From assembly GCF_905220565.1 (NCBI RefSeq), contig NC_059394.1, positions 1,939,501-2,003,500 of the forward strand: a stretch of DNA of 64,000 nt, given 5' to 3'. The stretch comes from Melitaea cinxia. Taxonomy: Eukaryota > Arthropoda > Insecta > Lepidoptera > Nymphalidae. Below the pieces are notes generated by a model. It was given only the letters and a program-made list of their open reading frames with translations. It searched no databases and was not told where the DNA came from. A program made the position numbers and the translations under genes. Positions 1 through 12,780 of the stretch are shown in pieces; position 1 is the first letter of the stretch; the number at the start of each line of letters is the position of its first letter.

Positions 1-1351
1 CGGTAATTAACCTTCATGTACCTAACCTTGAAAGCACAAGGCCGAGATGACCACATGACAGTTGGCCCGTTACACGAGATTGTAACGGTACCGTGGACGC
101 GGTGACGCTCGAGTAGCGACGCTTCGTATGATATTAATACAGTCAATCGCCGGAACGTTTTTAACGCTTCTGATGGCGGTATAATTGGTAATTTTAAGGT
201 TTATCGTAATAGAAGTATTGATTGAGAGTCGGTATACTACAACAGAAGCTAGAATTAAGCGTTCATATTGTAAGATAGTTTGCAGATATGTTCGTTTATT
301 TTTTCTAAAAGGTGAGTATTCATAGTTTGTTGAACTTATAGGTAATTTTACATTTGAAATTCTCCTTGTAACATCAATCGCACGAACTTAACTATTATTT
401 CATTAGAGAAAGCAATTTGTAAGTTAAAAACATGAATATAAATACATGAAATAAACATGAATACATGAAATAAGATGATGCTAAACTTACCACATAAATT
501 GTGGGTAGTATGTATTTAATTTCGATAAGCATTATTATTGAAGCTTCAACATTAAAGAAACAAGTAATGAGATCCATACAATGCCTAGCTATATTAGTCT
601 GCTCTTGGTCTCTATAAATATAATGAATCACTGTTATGGAAGACATTGATACCGAAGTCACGGATTTTCCTAGTTTAGGGGCCAGGATAATTTTTGAATG
701 ATTTCAGACCGGTCAATAACCTATCTATCTCTTATTTTACTTACAAGAGATATAATTATGACATAAACTTATAAATCGTGTCTGAAAACTATCTCTGCAC
801 TGAATAATAACAGAGATTCTTGAGACCAGCCTTTAATTTATTCTTCCGTATACAGAACAAAACATATTGTTCTCTCTCGTTGATAGCACAATCGACTCAC
901 TCCAACCCAGTGACATTTACCGATTACGAACTACAAAACGGGTACAAGTGGGAGGGCGTCAGTCTTGCGTGAGGCGTTGAGAAATGCCGCCAATACCTCA
1001 GCGAAATGTCCGGTTTTCTCAAACAACTCGTTTAGGGTTGACGAAATTTCGAAACTAACGCGTAATACGTTGTAGATGGTAATTATTTTCATCTGGACCA
1101 ATGTTGTTAACCTAAAACTTTTCTAAACTAGCACATAAATGTTGCGACATGTTCAGTACATAATAATTTTTTAACGACTATTCAACGTAATATTTTTAAG
1201 ACGTATTTTTTTTAATACAATAGAAATATTGAAAAGAGGTTTAATCGTTTTAGGTTATATTTAAATAATAACGAAGGCTATAAAACTGACTGACATAGGT
1301 TTTCTGCGTCGATTATAACACGATTTAGTTTAGACACTTTGTTTTTATCCA
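1..1351. other. AT-rich stretch, no gene recognised
   Basis: I find no convincing coding region here. GC-richer patches at about 1-160 and 900-1050 have no paired splice sites or protein pattern that I recognise. The longest open frame on the minus strand (395-661) is AT-driven and hydrophobic and looks like chance. Confidence 0.5.
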
Positions 1352-1410
1352 TTAAAAAAAAAATACAGTCGAATTGAGAACCTCCTCCTTTTTTGGAAGT
1401 CGGTTAAAAA
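1352..1410 (+). repeat. Right-end fragment of the CCGACTTCAA TIR-like family
   Basis: Only the right end is present: a 'cagtcgaattgag' stretch, then 'cctcctcctt' and a T run leading into 'gaagtcggttaaaaa'. The same end occurs at about 17583-17635, 18720-18770, 20690-20718 and 59150-59202. No coding capacity. Confidence 0.6.
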
Positions 1411-1814
1411 TAGCCTATGTCGGTCAGTTATAACATTCTACTGGTAAAAGAATTTTTAAAAATCGATCCAGTAGTGTAAAATTCAAATCTTTCTTCGTTA
1501 TAATATAAGTAGATTTATTGTTATAAAAAATAAACTAATTTAATTTATTAATTACTCTATTTGTTGTTTTGATAATGCCAGTGTAGTGGCACCCCTCTTC
1601 CGTGAGGTATGCGGGTCCAAGGCTGTCACGGAGAGTGCGATACGATCAATGAGACAACATTGATTTATCGAATACACCACGCCATTGTCGATCTATAATG
1701 AGCTATTGAATAGTATTATCTATCCAAATATTTGAAATAGCTTATCTGTAATAGGCTTTAATCATTTTATAGTACTATTTTAGCTTGTAAGCGTTCCACA
1801 GCTGGGCAGACTTA

Positions 1815-1985
1815 TCTATACAAATAAATAAAATTGGAGTGTCTGTTTGTATTATTAAAATAACCGCTTTTTACTAAATGCACATGGATGTATACACGGT
1901 ACATATACCAAAAATTTTTACAATTTTTGTCTGTCCGTCTGTCTGTTTGTACCAGCTGATTTCTGAAACGGAGATTAAGAACTTA
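1815..1985 (+). mobile_element. Non-autonomous Helitron, family B, 5' part
   Basis: It starts with TC after an A ('ctta|TCTATACAAATAAA') and follows the full copy at 63461-63779 through the 'ttggagtgtctgtttg' block and a (GTCY)n tract at about 1928-1948. Similarity fades after 'ctgatttctgaaacgg', so the 3' end with its hairpin and CTAG is missing. Confidence 0.65.
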
Positions 1986-3298
1986 TTTCGACACCGTCCA
2001 TTAATATAAAAAAACCAATATCTTATTAATAAACGAAATAAGAACAAAATACTACTTTAATTGATAATCTTTTATATTGTTTTCCTTAAATTTTCGTGTC
2101 CCAGTATTTTACTCTTTACGGGAATAATTTATTCAGAAGATTTGTGAGTTACATTTGATAGACCTCAAGGGTCTATTTATAAATATTTCTATGAATAAAA
2201 GTTTGATCGTCAAATGAAAAATTTTTGCGACAAAGGGAAAAAGATAAATACGTTTTAATTGAGAACTCACTTCTTAAAGTTCTTTTGTAAAAGTTCTTGT
2301 GAATACAATAAAAAAAAAGATTTATTATTCAACAACGCACTATTTTATTTTTTTATTTGTTTACTCCATACAATACTACATAATTAACATATATTTTTGC
2401 CTAAAAATGTCGTCTTGCAGGAAACAAAACGCGTATGGAATCATTGACGTTCTTCGAATTCTTAATCGTCGGTATTCCATATAAGAATGACGGTTATAAA
2501 CATAAATTGTTTGTTGTTTAATAAATGTTTATAGAATGTACACTCTTGCATACTCTAATTGCAATTTTTTATTTTGCAAAATCACCGAGCATTGTTTATA
2601 TATCAAAATTTGAATAATCAGTTTTTTGTTTTATTAAGCAAACATTTGCTCATATATAAATGCAATATTACATCGTCACTCGCTCTAATTTACAATCGTC
2701 AATGCGTAATGCGCAATTATTTTTTTTGCCAAATGTAAAATTTGTCATTCGTTGCGGTTTGTGAAAATATATTACTTAATTACGAATCGTATATTGGTCC
2801 ATTAGGCGTCCGTTTCTATTGAAATATTTTCAAATTAAATATCAGCATATAAGGCTATGGTTCGATCATATCTTGAATGCTATAGCGATAATTAAGCTGT
2901 CAGATTGCTACATTATTATGCTTAATGGATTTTTTTAATCAATTTACTCACCTACTTTCTAGAAAGGTTAAATATAAAAGTGCACTTATTATTTAAAAAA
3001 AAAGTTTTATGATATTTGAAATGAGAATTAGCGTTTTACTTCATAATTATATTTTACTGTGTTTATATAGACGTTATAAAAGTTAGTGTTTGCTTTAAAA
3101 TGCTGTTTGTAAGCTTGAATGTCGAAATTCAACTAAGCCGACGTCCTTATGTCGAAACAAATCGTGATAAACGCGAACGATACACACCTAGTTACTTGAA
3201 CGATGTTGAGGATAAGTGTATTTTAAATATAATTAAATATAAATAATTCTCTGTAAAATTTCTATAAAAAATGTGACATGTTACATTTAGGCACATCA
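1986..3298. other. AT-rich stretch, no gene recognised
   Basis: No repeat family that I can match within the window and no exon-like segment. A 61-codon open frame at 2299-2484 is AT-rich with low complexity and no recognisable motif. Confidence 0.5.
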
Positions 3299-3571
3299 CT
3301 TTAGCCTATCACAGTCCACTGCTGGACATATTGCCGCCCCAAGTTCAGGCGGAATGGTGACCGCAGGGCTGAATTTATCACACCGAAGACGATGCTGCCC
3401 GTCTTTGGCCTGTGTCTTTGAAAATCAGCAGTTGGGTGGTTATCCCGCCATCAGTCGGCTTTTTAAGTTTTAAGGTGGTAGTGGAACTGTGTTATCCCTT
3501 AGTTCGCATTACGACACTCACGAGAAGAAAGGGTTGGTTATATTCTTTACTGCTGTAATCACATAGCATTT
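3299..3571 (-). mobile_element. RTE-associated retroposon 3' end (R family)
   Basis: In plus-strand reading it begins 'agcctatcacagtccactgc' and continues through the accg-aag-acg-atg-ctg-cccg block to the 'cacatagca' end. Other copies carry (CAT)n next to the 'cagcctat' side, so the element's 3' tail is at the left and it lies on the minus strand. It matches copies at 12781-13120, 37985-38322 and 50257-50510. No open reading frame of significance. Confidence 0.65.
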
Positions 3572-3836
3572 AGGTACTGCTGATATAAATTTATAGATAT
3601 TATAAATTATATTGAAATAATCATGTTAATAACGTTGTTGTACTTAATTTATAATAAAGGTACTTTGCGTTGTAGTTCATACTGCTTTACAAAGGCTTCT
3701 GAATCAAGGCAAAGGATTGGAACTTAATACGTTAAACCTCTCCCATGCAGATGGTAACATACAAATGCTTCAGACTATGTGTAGGAACCTCTAGGTTTTC
3801 TTGAGTTTTAAGACGTTTCTTCCGTTTCTCATTAGG

Positions 3837-3937
3837 TTTTGGTACGCTCTTTCCCTTTTGGCCGCCTGGCTAACCTGGGCCTAACCCAGCGGTGGACTGC
3901 GATCGACTGAAGTGAAGCGAAGGCAAGCCAAGTTTAA
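3837..3937 (+). mobile_element. Short RTE 3' tail
   Basis: The segment ends 'cagcggtggactgcgatcga' followed by 'ctgaagtgaagcgaagg', which matches the 3' terminus of RTE copies elsewhere in the window (for example 41285-41325). Upstream sequence is too diverged to assign. It is a severely 5'-truncated LINE end. Confidence 0.5.
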
Positions 3938-4587
3938 ACATGGTCATTGAAATAAATGGAAAGTCAGCGTTTCCAGAGTGAAATCTACGTACTATCTTTA
4001 CATTAATTTGTACGTCAATCAAATCCGCCATCGCTGCATAATATACTACGTGTTATAAAAAGATTATCAATAAAATATCTCCATAATAACGCCTATAAGA
4101 AAATATCGATCAAACAAGTCCACGCAATATTATGTTTAATGATCTCGTAGCGAGCGAGAGACACAGCATTTGTCTGCTTTCTGATTGATTTCGTACTTTC
4201 ATTTTTATCATGAGCCACCTGATCGTAATTGACTAACTTGGCGAGATTGTTACCGTCTACAGAAAGCTACTATAATTTATGCGACAAGTAATAATGAATG
4301 GTATTATCGATTTCTTAGCTATAGTTATCAAAACACGCAACTTATAGAGGTTTTATAACACTTTTTTCCGCTATTCGCTTTATAATGATTATGCTTAAAC
4401 GACTTAAAAAGTTATAGTTGATCGTAAAATATGACGTATTTATTTATATAGTATTTTGTGAGCATTCTACGTACGAAATATTTTATTATGATATTTAAGT
4501 AGTCTTAAAATATTATATTTTATTGGTATAATTAAGAACTTTTATTACAATAAAGTTTACTGTTACGAATAATGTTTATGAACTAAC

Positions 4588-4735
4588 CTTCGTAATGATT
4601 ATCTTCGTCATCGTTCTGGTAAGCTGTACTGATCTGCCGACACAGGTCTTCATACTCAGCCCAGTACGCTGCAAGGGCAGCGGGATCAGGCGCCCGAGGG
4701 GGCATGGACAGCGACATGTGGACTTCGGGAGCCTC
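4588..4735 (-). CDS. Internal coding exon of an unrecognised gene
   Basis: This 148-nt GC-rich island stands in very AT-rich sequence. On the minus strand it is preceded by an acceptor (ttgttacAG at 4736-4737) and followed by a donor (GAAG|GTTAGT at 4587-4582). Read from its first base it is open throughout: 49 codons plus one base, beginning EAPEVHMSLS, with a Pro/Ala-rich part, then YWAEYEDLCRQ at about residues 24-34 and an acidic tail NDDEDNHYE. The +1 frame is also open, but its product is less protein-like, so I prefer frame 0. I do not recognise the protein family. Phase 0 at its start agrees with the phase-0 end of the exon at 42264-42353, so the two may belong to one minus-strand gene with a long intron. 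That linkage is inference. Confidence 0.7.
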
Positions 4736-6158
4736 CTGTAACAATATTTGACAAGTTATTATACATAAAGTAGTGCGATGTTTTTTAGATTATAAGCCTT
4801 TGGTGAAACCATCAATAATAATATTATAAAGCAGAAGAAATGAGCAAATTCTTTGAAGAAGAATTGAGCAAATTCTTTGATGTTAAAATAGCTCATCGAT
4901 CGAGGCATTTTAGGCTATTAAACAATAGCATCGTCGAGTATAAGATATTATGATAAAATGTATGTAAAAAAGAATTTTTAAAATTATTTCGAAAATTCTA
5001 ACACAAATAAATAACACAAGCCATTAATAGTCTAGACAAACGCAATAACTAATATTACGAAAGACCCGAGATTGGGTGTGAGGTTACAAGTGACAAAGCT
5101 AAAAATTGAATGCTTTAGCATCGAAGCATTAAATCTATTAGTATATCTCTTCATCTCTTTTATTCCAAAGAGCAAAGATAAGCATCCATATCCAACGACA
5201 TTAACAGAAGACAATGAGGTGCAGACCGAAATGGGAGCTTGCGAAATCTATTAGAGTCCCAACTAAAAGACAATGCCACTTGTTGTCACAATATCTGAGC
5301 ATTTTTGGTATTATTACGTTTATAAACCTATGTCAAACAAAGATTCAAGACAATTTTTAAATTGAATACGAAATTCATTACATTTTAAAACACTATTATA
5401 AAAAAACTTCTACATATTTAGTTTGACAATGATTTTGTTAGACAATGATGAAATCATGATGATCTGAGCGCAAGGTTACGAACATTTCAAGGCAGTATAT
5501 TGAGATCTATTAACAGATTTAATTTATTATCCTGTTAATACATTAAAAACTTCATATGCCTCGTAGTTTAGCTCACTTTACGATTTTAAGGTTCATATCC
5601 AGTTAGTACTAGTAGTAGTGGATCCTTTTTTCGTTTTTCGAAGATGTATTATACCTACCTACATTCAGAAAGATTATCATGAACATCAAATCTTGAAAGT
5701 TCTTAAATTTAAAGTCCTAATTTTGTCTTTTATCTAGTTTTCTCAAGTAGGTACCTAAAGCTCAAATATCTCTAAATGTTTAGATATATCTACCAAACCA
5801 TAATAAAACATTACTAAACCTTATCCAATCATTTGCCCAAAAGTGATTTGAACTATTACAGAATAGTAACGACAATAAACTTAATTTTTAGCGTGTACAT
5901 ATTTTTCGAATGACGCGTAATATTGCAAAATAACTTGAAACAACACTAAGCCACTAATTTGACCATCAATCATTGCAATTTCTCAATCAAAACTTCAAAG
6001 GCCTCCTTGAGAGGAATGTAACTCTAGAACCAGTTAAGAGAAGATAATCTGAAAACAGGCACACCTATATGTATTTATCGTACGTCGCCAGCGCCATCGG
6101 CAAACAGTCTTACGAGCAAGGCCACTCTGTAATGCTTGCTGCCTATCTAACAAGCTAA
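4736..6158. other. AT-rich, probably intronic stretch
   Basis: Nothing coding is recognised. A 23-bp tandem duplication of a 'gagcaaattctttgaagaag' unit lies at about 4836-4880. GC-richer sequence at about 6075-6150 shows no splice-site pairing. Confidence 0.45.
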
Positions 6159-6363
6159 TCTAATATATAAAATTCTCGTGTCGCGTTGTTTGTAGTTAAA
6201 CTCCTCCGAAACGGCTTGACCGATTCTCGTGAAATTTGGTATGCATATTGGGTAGGTCTGAGAATCGAACAACATTTATTTTTCATACCCCTAAGTTATA
6301 AGGAGAGGGCGTTGAGAAGGTTAATAAAATATATGGCAAAATAACGTTTGCGGGGTCAGCTAG
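6159..6363 (+). mobile_element. Non-autonomous Helitron, family A
   Basis: A 205-bp unit starts with TC after A ('TCTAATATATAAAATTCTCG') and ends 'cggggtcagCTAG' before T, the hallmark insertion between A and T with no target duplication. It carries the conserved 'ctccgaaacggcttgaccga' block. Copies are at 11086-11393, 24789-25106 (minus), 58508-58692 (minus) and 61518-61721. It encodes nothing. Confidence 0.8.
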
Positions 6364-8002
6364 TTTTACCAATAAATACTAGTGCTAATCTTACTACAAA
6401 TAAAGGCTACCTATTTATTCTTCTACTATATATCAATGAACGTTATTTATTTATTTTTATATTGAATTAAAATAAATCATTTTACTGTAATATTTTCATA
6501 TACCTTTTTTATTAAATCTACATGTAAATTACTTTTCAATGTGATATAACATATATAATATATTATAACTTTATAAAGTAAAATAGTTAAATTATTTTTT
6601 ATTTATTTATTTATTTGTTATGAATATTTATTTAAATTTTGTCAAAAACCATACATTTTTTAGGACATTTATGAAAAAACCATACCTTAAATCGTGTTAT
6701 CGAAAAATTTATCTTATCCTCGCTTTTATAGCTCGCACTCAATGAACAACGATCTTTAAGTCTAAGTTAGTAATAACAATGTTAATTTTGCAATTTACCA
6801 CTAACTTCTAAAACGAATTCTTGTCGAAGGAGTGGTTCGTTTTGAATTCGAAGGTCGATTGTAACATTGAAATTATATAAAATATTATACTTATAAATAT
6901 TTTATAAAATACGACAAGTCTCAAGACATTATTATGATATAAATAAAATGCCCAGGAAAAATATCAATTTGTTAGCAAATTTTTTATTCCCAGTAAAATA
7001 TGACTGGTTTTTTTTAAATTTTATATTTCAAATTTAACTTTTTTATGATAATACCTGAAGTAAGGTATAAAAACATCCGCAAGTGCCAGATAAAGTTAAG
7101 GTAAGTTTTATGAAATAGGATGAATATTTAAAAAAAAAAATAATTCAACCATAAAAATTCCGTTGATTTAAATTTAAAGTAATTTAACCTACATGTAATA
7201 ATGATAATGAGCTCTTTTTTTTAGAACGTACACCGCAAAAAGTGTAGGTTTATTTCTTGTTTATAAGTAAGTACCTACTTCATTTTAAAATATATTATTT
7301 ATAACATGATAATAAAGTTGAACATTGTGAATATTACATTTAAAATTTAAGGAAGAGTTTGTTCAATTATTTAAATTATTTAATGCAATCATCGTACAGT
7401 TAAATTAACTAATTTTAAAAGGAAAAAAGTTACGTCTAAAAAGTTTTTATGGACAAGAAGTCTATAAAACTTCACAGTAAGCCTCATAAAAAAGCAATAA
7501 TAATAGGACTCATCGCAATTGAAACCACACCTGTACTAATGTTAACAAATAGTACAGGAGCTATTAAAAAAATACGCAATAAAAAATATCACTAGATGAT
7601 AACGATACTTGTTCTAAAACAAACACATTGACAATTAAAACACACAATTTTATTCTCTATCACAAAGTTATCGGTAACATTATCATATGATCACAAAAAT
7701 ATACTAAAAATTTCAATGAATCATCAACAAACATAACAATTGAAAAGGCATTTCTTTAAACTTGTTTAATTAATTGCAAAGTCTTGTAAATAAAACGTAT
7801 ATACTTATAATATGTAATAGGTATATATATATATATATATATAGAGTCGTATCTAGCCGTGCTATTTATACAGCTTATATACTTCAATAATCAAATATGC
7901 CTAAAGTGATTAGTGTGATTTGACCTTGTCAATTACGCCAGTTCGTTCTAGTAAATTCCACGTTTTATTACACAATTTTATGTTAAATGCTTTTTTAATA
8001 AT
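6364..8002. other. AT-rich stretch with a (TA)n tract
   Basis: No gene recognised. A (TA)n microsatellite of about 20 bases lies near 7823-7843. Several A and T runs occur. No matches to the repeat families of this window apart from background. Confidence 0.45.
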
Positions 8003-8245
8003 TACGTTTGCTCGCAATCGAAAAATAGCTGACTTTAATTTAGTCGAAAAAATATTCAATTAAATACGCTTTATAAAGGATAACTCAAAAGAAAGGTACG
8101 CGCATATCTCGATCAAATTTAAATGTGACAACACTATATTCATTAGCTTTTGATTAAAAAAAGTCACCAAAATCGGTACATACATTAAAAAGTTATGAGG
8201 TAACACACACCATTAAAAATACAGTCGAATTTTTGAAATTACAAA
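8003..8245 (+). repeat. Diverged copy of the CCGACTTCAA TIR-like family
   Basis: It reads 'gtttgctcgcaatcg...', 'gctgactttaattta', then 'aaatttaaatgtgac', 'accaaaatcggtacata', 'aaaaagttatgagg' and 'cagtcgaatttttg', in the same order as the fuller copies at 15538-16002 and 58778-59202. It is shorter and more diverged than those. Confidence 0.6.
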
Positions 8246-11085
8246 AAAAGAACAAATAATTCTTCTATAGTCTATATAAAATGATGACTGGGTTAATTAA
8301 CTTTTAAATTAATTGAGTCGTTCAAAAGTGCACTGAACTCTGATAAGCTTGCGTTGTCCTCATCACAAATATAACAGGATGAGGATGTAGAGTTCCTAGT
8401 TTTGTTTAACCGCTGTATCGAAATAGACACGAACTTGCATTCTATTTATAGTACATACTAACAAATGGGATCGACAGACGGCGTCTTATTTGTATTACTT
8501 TGCAGTTTTTGAATTTTAATTTTTCTCCATTTTTATAAAAACATTCTGAATTTGAATGCATTTTTTTAAAATCAATCGTCAATAATCGTGTGGAGATCTT
8601 AACGCGATTTTAATTGCCCGGTCTGTTTGTGTTCTATTGACAGATACTTTATTGGACGTTGTGTAATTAAAATATATTACCAGGCCAAGAATAGGCCAAG
8701 ATCAGACTAATCGTAAGACCAGACCGAGACCAGTACTGTAGCGTAAATCTGCCACATACGCTAAAAAATAGCCTTGTAACTAGAATGTTAGTATAAAATA
8801 TTACAAAATAATATTAAAATTATTAGCACATTTAAATTTCAAATTATGACGTTGCGATATTTAATTTTTTTTTTTGTGTGTGTTAAAAGCTAAACATTTT
8901 AATTGTTCTATTGTAAAAATAACATAAATAATACCAATGAATTGTAAATATTTAAATTATAAAGCTATGTATAAGTTCCAGTTAATCTACGTGACATTGG
9001 AGAAATTATCTGTTCTTTTTTGGGCCATGTAAAAGCCATTAAACTAAATTGAATAAATAAAAATGTTTGAGCGTCAAATATAAAAATCGTAACAAAGATT
9101 ACAATTTACAAATAAATAATATTTTCTCTATAAAATCTACAAAATAAATATCACCGTAACAATTACTCAGAATCTAACTCTCTAAGTATTATGATTCGAA
9201 ATCATTATGAAGATTTATTAAATAAGATTGGTAAGGTTAGTAAACGTCACCCGAAGTTCAGTGACACTAAAATACTCCACAATGATAATATATTTATTAC
9301 ATTTTAGAAACCTATACACAACCGACCATCGTCCATTTCTATTATATAACATTCCTATTAATTATTAAATAAACATAATAAAATCGCATTTCTCCAGTAC
9401 AACATCGTACGGCGTACCGGATGTATGTAGCTCGTTCAGATTTTTGGCGAACCTCAAGAATGTCACCAGACGTGACTAATTCACTTTTACTTTTGCCCCC
9501 TCTGGCATCCTTGCATCCTCTTTATAGCATTCAAATCAACTTTAAGGTTATTTTGAAAATATTGGAACGTTAATTGAACAATTGTTTCTTGAAATTAGTA
9601 TTTTGTAGCTAAATTTCATGTATCATGTTACTTATACTTTAAAGTAACCCTTAGTTATAAAACGACGAATGATTGACTAACTGACTAACTTTTGACTCAT
9701 TTACCGTCGGAAACTGCATATTCAATCTCATAGGAAGGTTTAAAGAAGTGTTTCAGCGCACTTTATCTGTGTGGAGATGAAATTAAATAAATTATTTTTC
9801 AACCCTATTGTAAATTTTCCGACTGTAATTTTTTTTATTACCAGCAACTTTCACGAAAAAAAAATTTACAATTCATGACGAAGCAAAGTTCGAAACTAGA
9901 AAGAGCAAATACATCTTATCGTTAGCATAAAACATTGCACGTGGGCGTTACAGGTTATATTTTGAATATATACATATATATATAATACATCGAACAATGA
10001 ATCAACGGATGATACGAAAATGGTAAGAAGCGGTGCCACATTAAATCAATTATCGAAGCATAATAAATGGCATCATCAAGATCTTATCTACAGATGTTTG
10101 AGAGGCATTTGATCAATGTACTTGGAAAATGTGAACACGTGGACATACGAATAATGTTGTAAGTACCAACATAAAAAAAGTAAGGTTTGTAATAAGAAGA
10201 AAATTCGTTTTGATCATATTCGTTACAATATTTAAATTTATATTAGTGGTTAGGATATTATATTAGATAAATGTTTCTATTTGTCAATAGTAAGGACAAA
10301 ACAACAATGGATTCATTAAAAATAAAGAAATAAATTATTGTTATTTTTATTTTATTGTTTTCTTACAAAACAATACTTTGTAATTTTATAAAACATTACT
10401 GTCATATTGAATGAATATCTTTTTTTTTTAAATTAATATTTAAATTTAAATGTTTTTACTTTTATGTATCTCATTCATTCAATATATATGTCATATTGTC
10501 GGTACTAAAATGAGTTTGTGTATTTCCTCAAATTAAATTAAAATCTTTAATTTTTATTTATTCCTAAAAAACTTTTTTCAAAACTTTAACTTTTAAAAAA
10601 CTTTTTTCCTAAAAGACTTTTTTCATGATAACACTAATTACTAGATACTTAATTTTGACACGAAGGATATATATTTGTTTTTAGAATTTTGATATATATT
10701 ATACATATTTACAATTCACAACTTAAGAATGTAATTATAAATAAGAACATCCACCCCTTATAAACAAGCACCCTACGTAATGTTGCAAAATCTAAAAACA
10801 TATACCAACCATACAAGAATAATATAATTAAAAAATACTAAACTTACATATTAAAACATCTTACATAAAAGAAATATAGCAACGCACGCATATTTAAACC
10901 CAAAAAACATATGTATATATCTCATATTATATATAATATAAATGTTACATGCAAATTAGTCACGTAATAATTATGATATAATAGAAACTAAAATTTCTCA
11001 GTATTTTAATTACGTTAACAATTTAATTAAAATGTATTACAATTAAGTAATTTTGTAAAATTTATTTATAGAATATTAAACATCA
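8246..11085. other. Long AT-rich stretch, no gene recognised
   Basis: About 2.8 kb without an exon candidate I would defend. GC-richer sequence at 9395-9525 ('acggcgtaccgg...tctggcatcc') lacks paired splice sites. Low-complexity A/T runs dominate. Confidence 0.45.
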
Positions 11086-11393
11086 TCTAATATATAAAAT
11101 TCTCGTGTCGCGGTGTTTGTAGTTAAACTCCTCCGAAACGGCTTGACTCTTCTTGATTCTCATGAAATTTTATGTGAATATTGGGCAGGTCTGAGAATCG
11201 AACAACATCTATTTTTCATACCCTTTAGTTATAGGGGGGGGGGGTTAAGAGAGTTAATAAAATATAAAATTTTGTGTGCATATCGGGTAGATCTGAGAAT
11301 CGGCAAACATCTATTTTTCATTCCCTAAGTTATAGGGGATTGAGAAGGTTAATAAAATATATGGCAAAACAAAAAATATGCGGGGTCGACTAG
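11086..11393 (+). mobile_element. Non-autonomous Helitron, family A, with internal duplication
   Basis: TC start after A at 11085 and 'cggggtcgaCTAG' end before T. At 308 bp it is longer than the 205-bp copy because the block 'gggtaggtctgagaatcg...ttcataccc...gttatagggg' is present twice (about 11180-11240 and 11280-11335). The tract of ten Gs at about 11235 lies at the junction. No product; the short open frame through it is incidental. Confidence 0.75.
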
Positions 11394-11545
11394 TTTGTTT
11401 ATAAAAAAAAAGATTGAATTTCCAAGCAAATTAATAAAAAACGACAATTCTTTTCACGGAAAAACTTGAGTCAAACTAATATTTTCTTCATACGAATACA
11501 TTAAACATTTGCCTCAGTAATTAGTGGCGCTATTGACCCGAGTAG

Positions 11546-11990
11546 AATTTGGGCATGCCTGATCAGGACTAGATAAGGCATGTAACGCAGATGATTGGTC
11601 TGGACCTGATCAGGATGAGATGAGATTTCCTGATCTGGACCCGATCAGGAAATCTCATCTCATCCTGATCAGCCGGTTCGGTCCGGTTCTTTTAAAAACA
11701 TGAATGTATATTCTTGAAAACATTGTTTAACAAAAAAAAGCGAATTGATATTATATATATATATATATGTGATTCAGGCTCAGTTCGCGTAATTTCTTAC
11801 AGGCTATCCTGATCTGGACCGGACCGGGTCCTGATCTAGTATGGCTTACCATACTTGATTATATTTTACATCTGGCTATCCTGATCTGGACCAGACCTGG
11901 TCCTGATAGAGCTTGCCGGACCTGGCATGCCTCATTCTATCCTGATCCGATCCAGATACATGATCTGGTTGGGCTTGACCTTTTTTCTGG
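11546..11990. repeat. Palindromic island built on a CCTGATCTGGACC motif
   Basis: Variants of TCCTGATCTGGACC, TGATCAGGA and GACCTGGTCCTGAT recur about ten times in both orientations across 450 bp. They include a 30-bp perfect hairpin (11606-11635 with 11643-11672). 'ggcatgcctgat' occurs near the left edge and 'ggcatgcctcat' near the right. The stretch is strikingly GC-richer than its surroundings. It could be the core of a foldback or MITE-like element; I do not recognise the family. Confidence 0.6.
11606..11672. repeat. Perfect 30-bp hairpin with 7-base loop
   Basis: The left arm (11606-11635, beginning CTGATCAGGATGAG) is exactly complementary to the right arm (11643-11672). The loop is TGGACCC. 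A stem this long without mismatch is far beyond chance and suggests a young foldback structure. Confidence 0.85.
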
Positions 11991-12780
11991 TCGGGGAGGT
12001 AGGGCCCAGCAAACATAACTTGCTCGAAAATTTTAGCAGCCCAACCGGAAAAGCATTTTTATCTTACAGAATATGACAATCTAAAATAATCTTTCTCTCA
12101 AGTAGTATTATTGCTCAGTTGATTTTTTTAACAAATTCAATCCGTTATTAAAGAGTTCTTATTGGTTTGATTTAACATTTCATTTAAAATATTAGTGATG
12201 AAATTTTTTAAATTTTTTTTCCATTATCAAATTTTTGCCAATGTTCGTAAAAAAATGTAGATTCTTAGCTTTGTGTACAAGTTACAAGATTAACAATAAT
12301 ACATACTATAATACTATAAAATAAGTATATTTTAAAACCATGTATATTATAAATAGGCAATTTCAAACAAAATGCTATAACAAAAACAAGTAAACAATAG
12401 TTAAAGAGGAATTCTATCGTAGGAATGTTGTAGTCATCGGCGCATTCATAACAAGAGGTTTATTTTTATAGCACGAGACACGTGTAAAAATAAAACCCAT
12501 GAACTTTTAATAGAATACAGGGGTGGACATGGCGTACATTGTTGCAACTTTATTTCGAAAAAAAAATTCAACATCTAGTTACGGCAGTTTTTTTATATTA
12601 ATTTCATAATCTTGACAGCTTCACCTGTGTGAACTTAACAAATTTGAGACTCTACTATATTATATTCTTCGAAGTTATAAAAAATGTACTAATAATATTA
12701 TGAATGCGAAAATCTAGACGTATTTTTTAATCATTTATCAATTACAATAATATTATATGGTCTATATATCTATTTTCCTT
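11991..12780. other. AT-rich stretch, no gene recognised
   Basis: No repeats shared with the rest of the window and no exon-like segment seen. Confidence 0.45.

Noticed and set aside
395..661. 88-codon hydrophobic open frame on the minus strand
   Set aside because: AT-driven composition, no conserved motif, no splice or promoter context.
5572..5625. tRNA-like 'gtagtttagctcac...ggttcatatcc'
   Set aside because: The B-box has mismatches and the stems do not pair; probably a decayed fragment.
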